Assembly (NCBI GenBank): GCA_009760855.2
Contig: WPIO01000097.1
Span: 1 to 64,000 of the forward strand
Source of the DNA: Cristatella mucedo
Taxonomy: Eukaryota; Bryozoa; Phylactolaemata; Cristatellidae
DNA: 64,000 nucleotides
Direction of reading: 5' to 3'
Position 1 is the first letter of the stretch. Every line of letters begins with the position of its first letter. The position numbers and the translations under genes are program-made. The notes below the pieces were generated by a model, which saw only the letters and a program-made list of their open reading frames with translations, searched no databases and was not told the DNA's origin. Positions 11,330 to 24,600 of the stretch are shown here, one piece after another.

Positions 11330-11480
11330 TTAGCTGATTTAGCAGCTTCATTTGTATAGCGCAGAAGAGCTTTATCGGCCGGCTATCAACACCGCTTCCA
11401 GTTGGCAATAAAAAATCATCCAACTGCACCCTACTTTCTGTGCGGTCGCAGCCCAGCAATCACTCGGGTTCAAGCAAAGT
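11330..11480 (-). mobile_element. tRNA-derived SINE type 1, diverged
   Basis: On the minus strand it reads GGGTTCGAATC-like box B (here AACCCGAGTGATTGCTGGG), then an AAGCGGTGTTGATAGCCGG body and a TACAAATGAAGCTGCTAAAT tail, matching the better copies at 30102 and 34470. Confidence 0.65.
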
Positions 11481-12492
11481 GTGTACACCAGTCGGCTTGC
11501 TTTGACTGCTTACAATGCTTTGATTGAGCAAGGAGGCATGTCGCCCTTGGCAGTTACAGCTAAGTGGGCAAGCTACCAGCGAGCGAATGGAAGGTCAGAC
11601 GAGGCAGATCGAGTGAGAGCCAGAGCTGGAGCCCTTCTCGATGGCTGTATCAAAGCAATCACAAAACCCACCACAGCCGCTACCAACTTGCCAAATCTTG
11701 CTGAGAGCGGCACAACGAATACTGTCTCACAGTGCAAACAGCAAACAGTAAAAGTAAATGGATACATTTACACCGACAGCTCTTGGAAATAAGGGCTTGT
11801 AAATAAACAACCAAACGTGGCAGTATAGCCAATATTCGGCTAATCGAAAAACAAGTCATCCATGGCGATCCTAACATATAGGCATTGCCTGTAATTTACG
11901 GTGCAGTGATGACAATGACTTCACAGATAAAGGGCTCATTTTAGACCACGCAAATACGTTTGAGCAGAGCGTATCACAGATCAGTCATAGACAATGTACT
12001 TAGCAAAAAGTGGGGAGAGGCAGGAGTAAGCGGCACGGCACGCAGGATACGATGGCTGGCCGCAAAGCTGTACTGGAAGTGGTAGAGGCAGGAGAAGAGG
12101 TCGCAGAATACGCAGCCACACCTGTGTCTAACTAAACCGTGAAGAATCACACCGGGTCGCAGTTATAAATGTGGAGAGGAAAGACGAGGCTGTGAACGTC
12201 GTATCCACGCATGGATGCACGGAAAAGAAAGAAAGAAAAAAGAAGAAGGAGAAACCGCTGTGAAGGCTTAAGTTGCTCAACTGGCAATCGAGAGAAATCA
12301 GGTTCACAGTTGGATCCGAAACAGGCTTCTCCGACCTGAGTGTGAGCCAGCAGCAGGCTTTTGGGCTCTGCACACTGTCACAACTAGGCACGGCATTCGG
12401 AGAGAGACTGAGCACTGGGCGCACCGGGGAGAATGCAGCCACGCACTGCTCGCGGCTACTAATTGCAACCAGGAGGAGCAGGCTTCTCTCAC
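11481..12492. other. Unassigned region; one open frame (+, 11412-11792)
   Basis: A + frame runs from within the adjacent SINE to 11792 and contains a helical, Ala/Arg-rich stretch (about 11490-11690), but no splice borders or family are recognised, so I do not call a gene. The last exon of the IRAK4-like gene (about 15 residues plus stop) should lie somewhere left of 12493 but was not identified. Confidence 0.35.
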
Positions 12493-12645
12493 CGCTGCCA
12501 TGTCCGGCCGACTGTGATAATCCGAAGACATGCAATCCAGGGAGATTTTGAAGACGCTATTGGCTAAGTCTGCCTGCCACATTGCGGTGTTGTCTGCCAG
12601 TGGCATAATATCGTCATCATCCGTGTTCTCCAGAACGTGGCGGTA
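12493..12645 (-). CDS. IRAK4-like: IRAK4-like exon 9 (kinase C-lobe, alpha-H/I)
   Basis: 153 bp, phase 0 at both ends. The acceptor follows TTTGCTTGCAG and the donor is GCAGCG|GTGAGAG. It encodes an acidic TDDDDIM segment, then the helices before and including SRPDM, whose Arg is the conserved subdomain XI residue that salt-bridges the APE Glu. The counterpart in IRAK4 is the segment ending in KRPDIKKV. Confidence 0.85.
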
Positions 12646-15600
12646 CTGCAAGCAAACTGCTACCCATCAACGACTCAATCGATGTGCGGCTAGCAGAATC
12701 TCGCGGCTAGCTGACGCTAGCACATAGCAGTGGCGACAACGAGCGCTGGGGGGGAAATGTACCAGTGACCTCTCCTCACGGTTGCTATCCATTGCCGGCA
12801 GTCCTGTGAGAATTTCTAGCAGAACCTAGCAAGCAAGGAGAAAGCAGAACGTCAGGTGGCAAGCTGCAGCTCTGCCTCGAGGCACGCCAGTCTGCCACAG
12901 CAGGCCAGAAAACCGACCGCTAAGCGCCACCCTTCGGCACGTTGGGTCGCTTGCACCCGCGTGCATCTACAAGCCGATGCACGAGTGTGCACATGCACAC
13001 TCCCACACTTTGAATACAGGGCATAACATGCTACATGCCGTTACTTCTTCTTTGCACGAAGTGCTCATTTAAAGCCAAGGTTTTAAGCCCTAGGTTTTAA
13101 GCCACTTCTTCCTTGACCCTTCTTCAGCCATTACTGCTAAAAAAATTTCACTGATGGCGTTTATTCTGGATGCCGAGCGCTGCATGCCTTACAGCATGCA
13201 GCAGCACTTGAGCTTTTGACGATGTGCACTGTGCATTTAGATGCCTGACCGGAATGGGGAAGGCTTGAGTACCCCCCCCCCCCCCCGTCACGGTATACAT
13301 CGAGAGACACGATCAGCAAACGCTTCGAGCAGGGAGGCGCAAACTGCGATCGGCGCTTGCTTGTTAGCACACCCCGAGTCCAATGTGTGAGTGGCACCTC
13401 TGGGCCTGCTGCAAAAAACACAAGGGAATGCAGCATACCTTTAACTATACAAAACCAAGAGGGTTAATTGACTGCAGTAGTTAAAAGAGCTAAGAGGCTT
13501 ATCGCAACAGTTCGCTCGATGCAGTGTGCACTCAGAGCCAGTGACGTTCAGCTCGGCCGGCGGAGGAAATAAAGCAAACAGAGGTCATAGGCAAAGTTAT
13601 GCAATGAGAGCGATCAAAGAGTCAGAGGGCAGTAGGATGTTACAGCACAGGTCGGCCAAATCGGTCCTTGGTGAGGACGCATTTTTCTTCCATATGAAAT
13701 TTAATTCTCTTGGGGGGCTATTAAATGTCTTATTATTATGCTGCTGACCTTCGGGCAGTGTGCTCACATTGACCGGTCATATTGAGGAGATGACATCCAC
13801 TAGCTAAACTCATCCACGTTAGCAAGAGAGAAATCGGCTCTGGCAGAATAGTGGCATAACAAGACCATTCATTTGTATCAGAGCTTGGGTTACCACCCTG
13901 AGACTGCAACGATCTCGAGGCAATGATGACGATGACAATGATTATAGGTCATTTATATATCGGCACAAGGGAAGTGCCGTAAGAGAAATAAATCTCTTAT
14001 TCAGGTGCTTTACAACATGCATAGGAAAAGCAATAAGAAAAGGCTTAGTGACATGCACGGTATCACTCGTAACGAGCATGCAAAACACACACACGCAAGC
14101 AGACACTCGGGGCCGCCGGCTAGTAGGACCACCGGCTAGCAATGCACACGTAAGAGTGCAAAACACACAGGAACAAAAAAAGTCCACCGGGCAGGTGAAG
14201 CAGGGAAAGCACAGCAGGCTTGGCGAGTCTTCATCTGAGACTTGGCGGATGCAAGTAATCACAGAAGGCGCGTTTCAGACTTTCGGAGCATAGCGGGCAT
14301 GTACATACACGGCGGGCAATATCTGCAGTGCAGGCATTTGCAGCGGGTTCGGCATTGGCATTTGCAGCTCACGTGAGCTCACGGCTGAGACAGCTGAGCG
14401 GCGACAGCAAAAGTGCAGAGCTATTCCAACGAGCAGCAGACCATGGCATCTAGGCTGCTCGCAGGCAGCTTTGCTCGAAGCAGTGAAGCCAGACTTGGCA
14501 GCAGCTAGGTCACGGATTCGAGTCGGCAAGCTGGGGTGGGGAGCAGGGCACTCTTCATTGCCAGCGGCTAGCGTGCTTACAGCTGCTGCTAAGGCTCGTC
14601 TGCTACTATAGAAATGAGGCTGTGCAATCAGCAGATCTCATGACTAGGTAGTTTTTCACAACAGCTTTCGAGTGCAGCCAGGAGTGGCAGATTTCTCGAT
14701 CTGAGCTGGCTTGAGCAGAGCCGCAATGAAAAGCTCGACTAAGCAGTGATGCTGCTGCAGCGCTAACCGAGACAGGTGGGATGGAGCAAATGCAAGCCGA
14801 AGCAGGTTCAGTACCGCTGTACGAGACCAGCTGTTCATCGAGCAGAAGTAACGAGAAGATCTAACACTAAATAAAACGATGGATGGGCGAGATGAGCCAG
14901 TAGTGTGAAATTTTGGAATCTTAAAATCAAAAGCATGGAGGCCTCTGCTGAGGCCAAATACATAAGCTATCTTACAAAACAGGCTGGCCTCTTTTGACTC
15001 TTGAATGCTTACACTCAAAAGCTCCATCGTTCATACGTTTATGTGGCCATGTACTAAGACTAAACAACAGAATGTTCGGTAAGCTTTCGGTAAGAGTCGC
15101 TATGAATACTCTAAACGCTGATGTCGACGATCAACCATCTCCTTAACCGGTCCCAGGCTAGCTCCTTACCAAGTGATCCCTGCGATGATCTAGCTGATCG
15201 CTTCTCAAGCTTCTTTGTTAAGAAGATAGACAAGATCTGAGTCCATCCCTAAGATGGCAGCATCCCCCCTGGAATCCTGTCCCTCAATTCAATGCAGCAC
15301 CTCAATGTCTACATTCAATGAGGTCACTAGTGACCTCGTCCTGAAGTTCATATCCCAATCAAAGAAGAGAACTAGTTATCTGGACCCTGTGCCCACTGTC
15401 CTGCTTCTACGTTGCATTGGTCTGCTGCTAGCATGCATAACTAACATCATAAATGTGTCATTAGCCTCAGGTCATGTCCCAGTAACTCTAAAAAAGGCTG
15501 CAGTCAGGCCACTACTCAAGAAAGCAACACTAGATCAAGGGAACTTGAGCAACAAGCCCAGTCTCCCTTCTACCGTTCCTACCAAAGACACTGAAACGAG

Positions 15601-18600
15601 TCGTGGCAGGCCAGCTGAACTCATATATTGAAACTTCTAACCTTGCTCGTGAGTTAAAGTATGGTTTTAGAGCTAATCACTCTCACAGAGTCAGCATCGC
15701 TTCGGATGTATAACGACCTACTTATGAATGCAGACTTAGGTAGAGTATCTCTGCCTGTTTTGCTCGGTCTTTCGGCAGCTTTTGATACTATCGATCACCA
15801 AGTCCTTCTTGAGCGCCTCTCATCTCGCCAAGGCATCACTGACTGCATTGCAATGGTTTAGGTCCTATCTCAGTGGGAGACTCCAGAGTATTGATGTGAA
15901 TGGACGAAGATCATCAGAGGTACCTTTGAGGAACCTCTGAAATATGGGGTACCTTGAAGATCTGGGCTTGGCCCCGTTCTTTTCACAGCTTATACTCTCC
16001 CACTTACCGATGTCATTGCCAGATACACTCTAGGCTTTCACTTCTATGAAGATGGCACTCAGTTGTACCTTTGCTTTGATCTCCCCAGCCCTCTAGCACA
16101 ATGAATTCTTTCAACAACTATCTTGCTGCATGTATTGATGGTATCTGCACATGGATGGCAGCACATTTTCTTAAATTAAATGATTATAAAACCAACCTAC
16201 TAGTTATGGGCAAACCAAGTGTGATTCAGAAATTGAAAAGGTAAACACTCACAATCAGCTCTGCCAGCATACGTCCTGTTGAATCTGCACGAAATCTAGG
16301 TATCATGTTCCAAAGTAACCTTTCGTTAGACGACCACGTCAGGTCCACAGTCAAGTCTGCCCACTTTCAGCTACATAACGTTGCTAAAATTTGGGCTTGT
16401 TTAGACATGAATACTGCATCTAAATTGGTCCATGCATTTACGACACCCTGTCTTAACTTCTGCAACTCACTGCTTGCTGGTCTATCAGCATGTGCACTCA
16501 GCCACTTACAGCTGGTGCAAAACTCTGCAGCTAGGCTTGTCTGTCGTGAGCTTCGCAGTTGCCACACCACAACACTTCTCGCCGACCTGCACTGGCTACC
16601 AGTCAAGCAACGGATCGACTTCAAGGCTTTGTCACGCACTTTTAGGTCCTTTCATTCAAATCCTTTGAAAACCATGCCTTTAGTTCGTATGCTACCAAAG
16701 CCTGGAACTCACTCCCGACCTGTGTCACGACATCTGACTTGAGAATATTTAAAAAGAAACTAAAAACGCACCTATTTATCACAGCATTTAGTGGGCCCCT
16801 TTAATTTGTCCTTTATGTGCTTATGCGTTTTGACACTGTGCATGCTGCTACTAACCATACTTGCATGCTGACCCTGTGCATGTCACCCATAACCATGAGT
16901 ATGCTACCCCTAACCCTTCGAATATGATTCCTTTGCAGTAAATGTAAAGTGCCTAGAAAGAGATTGAGTTCTCCGAGGGCACTATATCACATGCATTATT
17001 ATTATTATTACTATTAATAGGGGTTGTGCATGGACAGGTAAGAAAAAATAACCGTCTAATTATATTCCAGTTAAACCAGCAATCAATGAAAGCAGCCAGT
17101 CTAGATGGGGCAGAAACTGAGAAGTAGGAATGAGATTTGAAGCTAGTTCTATAGGCCACACGTGGTCGGAGCAACTGCTAATGGGCAATTAAGGAAAGCA
17201 AAAGCTATTGGCTTAGCATTTTTCTTAGGGATAGCATTTGATCCGTCCCGATAACATTTAATGAATCTTTGCCCAAAAGTCCCCTGAGGTTGCCAAGGCC
17301 CCACGTTGATAGTGAAACAGTGCTATTGCAGCAGGTGAGATACCCATACCATGGTGCATACTACTGCATAATTATAGAGAGTATTCAATGTGGCTGAGTT
17401 CAACTGGCCGTGTGACTGCAAACTTACTAAAAAAACAGACCAACACAAGCATGCTTGTAAGTTTGCTACAGAAGGTGCCGGCTGAGCTAGGCCTGTGACC
17501 TACCACACCGTAGGAGTAGACATCCCATTTGGGAGTGACCATGAATTGCAGACTCTCAGGCGGCATGTAGCATGTAGTGCCAATAACAGTTCCGGTCATC
17601 ACATTAGTTGCATCTTCAGGAAACAGCTTGGCAAGCCCAAAATCACCAACTTTAGCCACGTACTGAGTATCCAGCAAGATGTTTGCACTAAAAGTACCGC
17701 ATTCACATCTTTTTAGTTCACAAGGCAGCAAATCTCAAGGTCGGCGCGGGCTGTGACGGCAGCTAAGTCTTACGAAGCCTCCTTCAGGAGCTACCACAGC
17801 TCGAAGACCTGAAGACAAACAACACTAGCCAACGGTAGAAGATTCCTACTGGCATGAAGAGTGGGGGTGCATTGAATAGATATACAGGTCGTGGGTTCGA
17901 ATCCTGCAGCAGAAATTCTGTATTTCTCACTGCAAGCAAGGTGATGGCTGCTAAGGCTCTTCTGCCTTTATATCAATAAAGCAGTTGAATCAAACGCATC
18001 ATAACTTTATTGGACAGACCGAAAGCCTCGACCAGCTGCACATAGTTACACAAGTCAAGCGTGCACTTGCTACTGGCAAGCTAGATTCAGAACAGCACAA
18101 TGTGTACACAGTGGAAGCCTGCCCCCCACAATTAAGGCCGAACTTTTTAGCATTCAAAATTGACTGAATCCACACACTGCCAAGTCACCAGCTTCTTAGT
18201 AGCAGTGTGAATTAAGTTCCATCCACATTGCGCTATCATCTGCACAGGCGAGAACTTGCACATGCCAACTGAAGTAAGAAGACAAGGTAGCCCCCCTAGC
18301 ACTGCCCAGGAAAAGCTGCTACCTTGACCCGAAAATACTGACAAGTTGGATGCCATCGAGAGCAACATACCTGCTAAATGCTGTAGACTAAGCACGGCTA
18401 GTCGCTCTGGAGCACCAGGGTTTGCTCACTGGAGGCCGCACCACTGGAACCAACTAGAACCACTGGAATCGTCTTCGAGCTTAAGCTGCTGGGCAGCTGC
18501 AGCTGGGCTTGCAAGCAGCCAAAATGCAAAAGCAGGTTAGAGGTTACTTCCCATAATTTTTAGAAGCGACGAATGCAGAATACGTTATCGAGAGTCCTCG

Positions 18601-21600
18601 CCTACTTCTCTGGTTCAGTAGAGCTAGCTAGCTAGCTTGCAAGTTTCTGCAATGATGTCGTCTTCCTTGGCGTCGATCCCAGGAGCTGGCACCGACCACC
18701 AGTTACTAGCCGAAGTAGCATGCCTAAGCTTCCAGCTACTTGTTATTGCCTGCTTGAGTTGTATCTGTCCACCACCCTCGCATCAACTTCTCAAGGGCAA
18801 AACGCCAAGTTCGCCAGGTTCGAGTCACTATTCAAATTTGGCAGATCATTCGGATGTCAATCGCCCCTTTCAGCACGAAGAAAGCAGTCTCACTCATGGG
18901 CTTCACACACACCGGCAAGTCGGACGCCTAGTCTAGTTAAGTCGTAGTCGATTCGGGCAGCAGCCTTCCACGTGCACCATATCGACCAGCTTTAGTCAGT
19001 CTGCTCCCGGCCACGGTTTGTGGAAAGCAGGCCGAAACCAACGTATGATAGAACTTGAACTCAGAATTCCGATCAGCTACTATCAGCTAGTGTATGAAGA
19101 CGTTGATGCACTGGAATTTTGAGGGTCTAGCAGGTTAGTTTGTAGGCTTTACAACAATTGCGGCTATCCATGTTTAAGAATCATTTTCTGAAAGTCAGGT
19201 TCTGTAGAAACACTTTATTTGAAAACTTAAGGCCTGCACTCAGCATACGGTTTCGTTAGCATCTGCAGACAGACTGGCTCTCATCAATAGATGCAAACAG
19301 AGAAGACTGCATACTTCAGATACACACAGAAACAAAAAATGCTTTGAGGCGACAAGGCATCGAAATACAAAGCCATAGGCCATTTAAAGTCACAAAGAGC
19401 CATCTATCCAGGCAGAGGTCGCAAGTGGCAGCAAATCAAGATATTCAAGAGAGCACATCAGAAAACCACCTCAACTACTCATATCACATTGGATAGCATT
19501 TAACAGTATGGTATGCCAGGACGATGACCAGTCAGTATCCACCTATTTCAAGTCGATATCCATTTATGTCACAGGCTAATTGTACACTGACAGACATTAT
19601 ATTGCACTGACGTACAGCGCATCATATTAACGTACTTATACATTGCATGGGTACACGTGACGTATACTTCAGGTGTTCTTCATATATGACTGCGCGTGAA
19701 AAAAAGGCTTCCTTACTGTAGTGACTCACGCGACCAAAAATATATAATTCCTTTATGTAGCGCCATAAGATAACATAATCTCTATCAGGCGCTTCACAAA
19801 TGCCACGAGGCTCGAGCCCAACACCCGAGTCATCAGATAAATTCATCTTGACCTTAGTCAGGCGAGCACCTTAACCACTGGGCCAGACCAGGCAGATATA
19901 CCTCTACATGAAAAGCAGTTAGCGCCTGACGTAGACTTGCAGTCCATGCTAGCCAACAAGGCAGTAAGCTTGATGATACTAATACATTTGTATAATAATA
20001 ATGATACTACTAATAATAATAATAATGATACTAATACATTTGCATAGCACTCTCAGAGAACTTATTTTCTTTCTACGCCCTTTTACATACGCTGACTGCT
20101 ATCACTTGAGCAAGCACAGCCGAAAATGCATCAGTAAGGGCAAAGATGTACACAGACAGGCAGCATGAATAATAATAATAATAATAATAACAAACTTGAT
20201 AAAGCGCCCTCAGAGAACTCAATCTCTTTCTAGGCGCTTTAAATTTTCTGCAAAGGGAAATGCAATTGAATGGTTTAGTGGTAGCATGCTCAATAAACAA
20301 CAAAAATAACATGGTTAAGGGTGACATGCACAGGGTCAGCATGCAAGTGGGGTTAGTGGCTGCATGCAGTGTCAGCACGCATAAGCACATAACGGCCGAA
20401 TCACAGGGACCCACTAAATGCTGTGATAAATGAAAGCTTCTGATGTCACTATTAAAACATCAATGGCATGGCTAGCAGAGGCTTGGCCTCTGGTTAGGTG
20501 TGAGGTGACTAGAGGGACTGCTCTTCACGAGCTTATCAGGCTGCTTGTCCCATTAAAAGTAGGTGCAGTCACTTGGACAGCTCACAGCTCTGCTGGCATT
20601 CAGAGCTATCTAACAATGCCATTGCAGACAAGTCTGTTACAAAATTGTTAATTGTGATCGCTCAGCACGATCAACTGCAAGCTTTCACCGAAGACATGGA
20701 ATGCCGGAGCTTTACCTGATCTTAACACGTTCGACTGCTTTGCTAGCTTTGCTGTTCCATAACTTATGCTATAACACAGACATCGAAAGCCATGCCTCAG
20801 AAGTCCTCAAACTTCACCCCAGATTAAAGAATCCTTCCCAGGGTTTGCCCATCCTTGCTATGCGAAAGAAAAGAGACGTAAAGGTCTGTATTTTTGCATT
20901 TCGGTTCGTTCGGGACTCGGGGCCTGTAACTTTAATTGTCAGCACCTGGTGCAAAACTCACTAGCCCGTCTGGTCTGCGGCTAGCAGCATAGTTGCCACA
21001 TCCGAGACCACTTCTGCCTGAGCTTCATTGACTCCCTACCATGCATCGAATCGACTTCAAGATCCTCTCTCTGGCTAACAGGTTGCACCAGCCTACCTTG
21101 ACCTCCTTGACCTCTGTGCTCCTCTAATCTGCTCAGGTGAACCAGCCGTTTCTCGACTACCAGTCGAGAAACTGTTCCTCACATCAAAATAAAATCTGGC
21201 AATCGAGCCTTGAGTTCGTATGTACCGACAGTCTGGGTATTGCTTCCAGCTTTTGTCATCACCTTCACCGACTTGATATTATTTTTGGGACTCAGCTCAG
21301 GATGTTTCACCTGTTTCACTCAGCTTTCCCAGCACTCCAGCGACGTCATCTTTTTTCCGAGTGCTTTTCTTGCATGTGCAGATTCAGTGCATTTTACTAA
21401 CCAGGAATACTACTAACCCAGGAATCCTACTCAGTGGCACTTAAGTGCCTTCTTATGCACTTTTGCATGCTGGTCAAAGCTTGATACTCGTGTGATCAAT
21501 CATCCTAGTCTAAGCATGGTGCCTTGCTTGTCATTAACCCTTTGTTATTGCTTCTTTTGCAGCACATTGTAAAGCACCTGGGTAGCAACTTGGTTCTTTC

Positions 21601-24600
21601 AGGGCTTTATAAAAGAGACATTATTAATTATTATTATAAGGTCGTATGGCATCCATTTTTGCTGCATGCGTCGACTGCTAGCTTGATTTATTACAGCTAG
21701 TGCAGTAGGGCATACGAAGCAAGGCTAAAATAAACAATGGAGATGCCAAGGATTAAACTCAGGATACAGCAGGATGGGGATGAGTGCCCTACTAGTAAGC
21801 TACACGTACAGCTGGCAAACAAGAGTAACTAATAAAGTAATGTTACTGCCTGTTGTGTCTCAAGTTAGTCCTGCTCCACTCAACCTTTTCTCTTTTCGAG
21901 TGAATTTTTTTTGTATGGTCGTGGGTTATGAAACTACACACGACTTGACAAAGGGCAGCAGCAACCTACTTGTTTATAGAGCCACATTGGACCTGTCTTT
22001 TATCCCGAGTATTTGATTACGTGTACATGATTGAATTAGTGTTGCTGACCAGGGGTCCTAATAACCAGAGGCCGAGAGTCTTTTGTATGTTTCTGCATGC
22101 TTGTCTTTGCATAATACTTGTGTGCTTTTGTGTGCTAGCCTAAAGAGGATACCTCGCCTTTCATTATTAATCACTGAGCTATTTATAGATTTGATACATA
22201 TTTGGCTATTACTTCTCTTGCGGTGAGTAGAAGTGCCTGTATAGAGATTTTAGTTCTCTTACGGTACCAAATAAAAGACCGGTTACAGTTACTAACTCCA
22301 TTACTTCTTTGCTCTTTGTTCTTCGATAAGGCAACTTTTCATGCACCCACACTAACTTTTGCATGCATAACCTCACCAAAATAAACTCATCCACCTAACA
22401 CAAATGATGCTTCACCCAATGCTGCCAACGCCAAATTATTAGATGATATACAAAGCAAGTGTGCATGCATGAATGTGTGTGTGCCTTCGTGCGTGTGTGT
22501 GTTTGTGTGTGTGTGTTTGTGTGTGTGTGTTTGTGTGTGAGTGTGTGTGTGTGTGCGCGCGTGCGTGTGTGTGGGCGTGTGTGTCTGTGCAAGCACATGT
22601 TTTCAAGCACACAAGTTGTAAATGTAAGATTAAACTATTAATAAATGCTGATCCACAGATGAATCAGGCACTTCCCCTCGTTTAAGAGGTAAAGGTCTTT
22701 CCTTCCTAGTTGAACCTTGTGCAACAGACATGGCAGCCAACATGGACACAAGAATAAAAGCATTATTTTATAATACCTAATTGACCATAATAATAATAGT
22801 AATGCACTTGATTAAGCACGCCCCAGAGAACTCAATCTCTTTCTAGGCGCTTTACATTCACTGCAAAGGACCATGCACTCTACTCTGAACATGTTTGTAA
22901 AATGACTGCAGCATGAGCAACTGAGAATGCTATGTATTAGATTTGGAAGCACTGCATTAAGCTGGCTAATCAAACATTTGGTAGGCTCATCAAGCCGAAA
23001 AGCTCAAGCACACTGCACCGACTAATCATTCAATGGATTCTCTCCAAGGCATACCGTTAACGATGAAAAGATACAACAGGTGAAAAGACCACAGAGCGGT
23101 TGCAGAAGTCAGATTCGAGAGCTTTCGAGGTTCTCTAGTTAACCTTTTTAGGAGAGGGCTTTATATTGGCACAAAAACAATCACATGAGGTCACCGGTTG
23201 ATGTAATTGTCCTGTCACGAAAGATAAGGGCAATTATTGTGGGACAGAAAGCTTTGCAATGACACAGCCTGCCATGTAATGCTATGAAAAGCAAGAACTT
23301 TAAGCTATCAGGAGACCACAAAATATAGTATCCAAGTGGCAAGCCGGCATCAATGAAGCCAGATGCTAAGATCTGCTGGCATGATCCCATGCACACACAG
23401 GTGGGTACAGATGCTGAACCGCGTGCATGGAATACCTCTTGATATCTCGATGCACGATCGGGGATGGATTTCGAAAGGCATGAAGGTATGCAATTCCTGC
23501 AGCAGTACCCATAGCAATCTTCAGTCGTAGCCATGCGGGCAGAGATGCAGTGCCGTCCTGATGAATGAAGCCAGTGAGTTAGCGGCAGGTACATTAATTA
23601 TTGAGAATATCACAAGCAACAGCATGCACAAAGCAGGACCAGCCTGTCAAACTACACGAAGCTACTTTCGAGTATTAAATATCTAGCCCTATATAAATAT
23701 AAATATATAGCAGCTGCTTGCCAAGCACCCGGCTATCTTTCGGTTGCCGATAGATGGATGGGTGTCCAGCACCCTGCCAGTTTTAGATTCGGCTGAAGCC
23801 ATCTGGGCACGAAGTAGCTTCGATGGACATTAAATAGCCAGGGCCAAGGGCACTCCCAGTGTGAACCTATTTAGGCATACTCCTTCCTCTACAGCAAATG
23901 TAAAGTGCCTAGAAAGAGATTTGAGTTCTCTGAGGGTGCTATATCAAATGTATTATTATTATTATTATTATTATCATCCTGCCATCCCTCTTGCCATTCA
24001 AGGCACATATCTGACCCACTTGCTGTTCATGGACAGTGGCTTCCTCGATCTAAATAAATAAAATTCATTTGCATAGTGCCCTAAGAGAATTTAATCTGTA
24101 GCCACTTGCTTTACATTTGCCTCACAGCTCGACCCCATGACCTTAGCGGTGAGAGGAGAGCATCTTGCCCCTGGGCCAAACTAGGCCATTCCGAGTCCCA
24201 TCCTAGGCATCTTGCTGACATGCTCACTCTCCCAGGCATCGCCCCGTGATGCCAGCTTTTCTAGGCACGGTGCTGACACGTTATAATGGTCTTGCAGCAA
24301 CACGGTTCGTTCAAGGGTACTGGTCCCTTTCGCTGGCAGTTTAAATGCACAGCTCTAACTACATAGCAATTTTGTGTCTCTAAAGTTAGATCAAGCTTGC
24401 CATGCCCGTGGCTCACTCTCTGCACATCAAAGAGGACTACACCAGTATTAACATGCTGTTTAGTGCCTTGAAGCATAACCAGCTGGGAGGTCGGCTGTGC
24501 CAGCCTATCTGCTGTTGAATCTGCACAAAATCTAGGTGTACTGTTCCAAAGTGACCTTTCATTAGACGACCACGTCAGCAACACATTCAAGTCTGCCTAC

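Noticed and set aside
11412-11792. Helical Ala/Arg-rich + frame as a coding exon
   Set aside because: Begins inside a SINE relic, has no clear splice borders and no recognised family.
11980-12116. Candidate last exon of the kinase gene (-), open after GACACAG
   Set aside because: Acceptor and phase fit and a stop follows, but the encoded Leu/Pro-rich sequence does not resemble the expected C-terminal helix.
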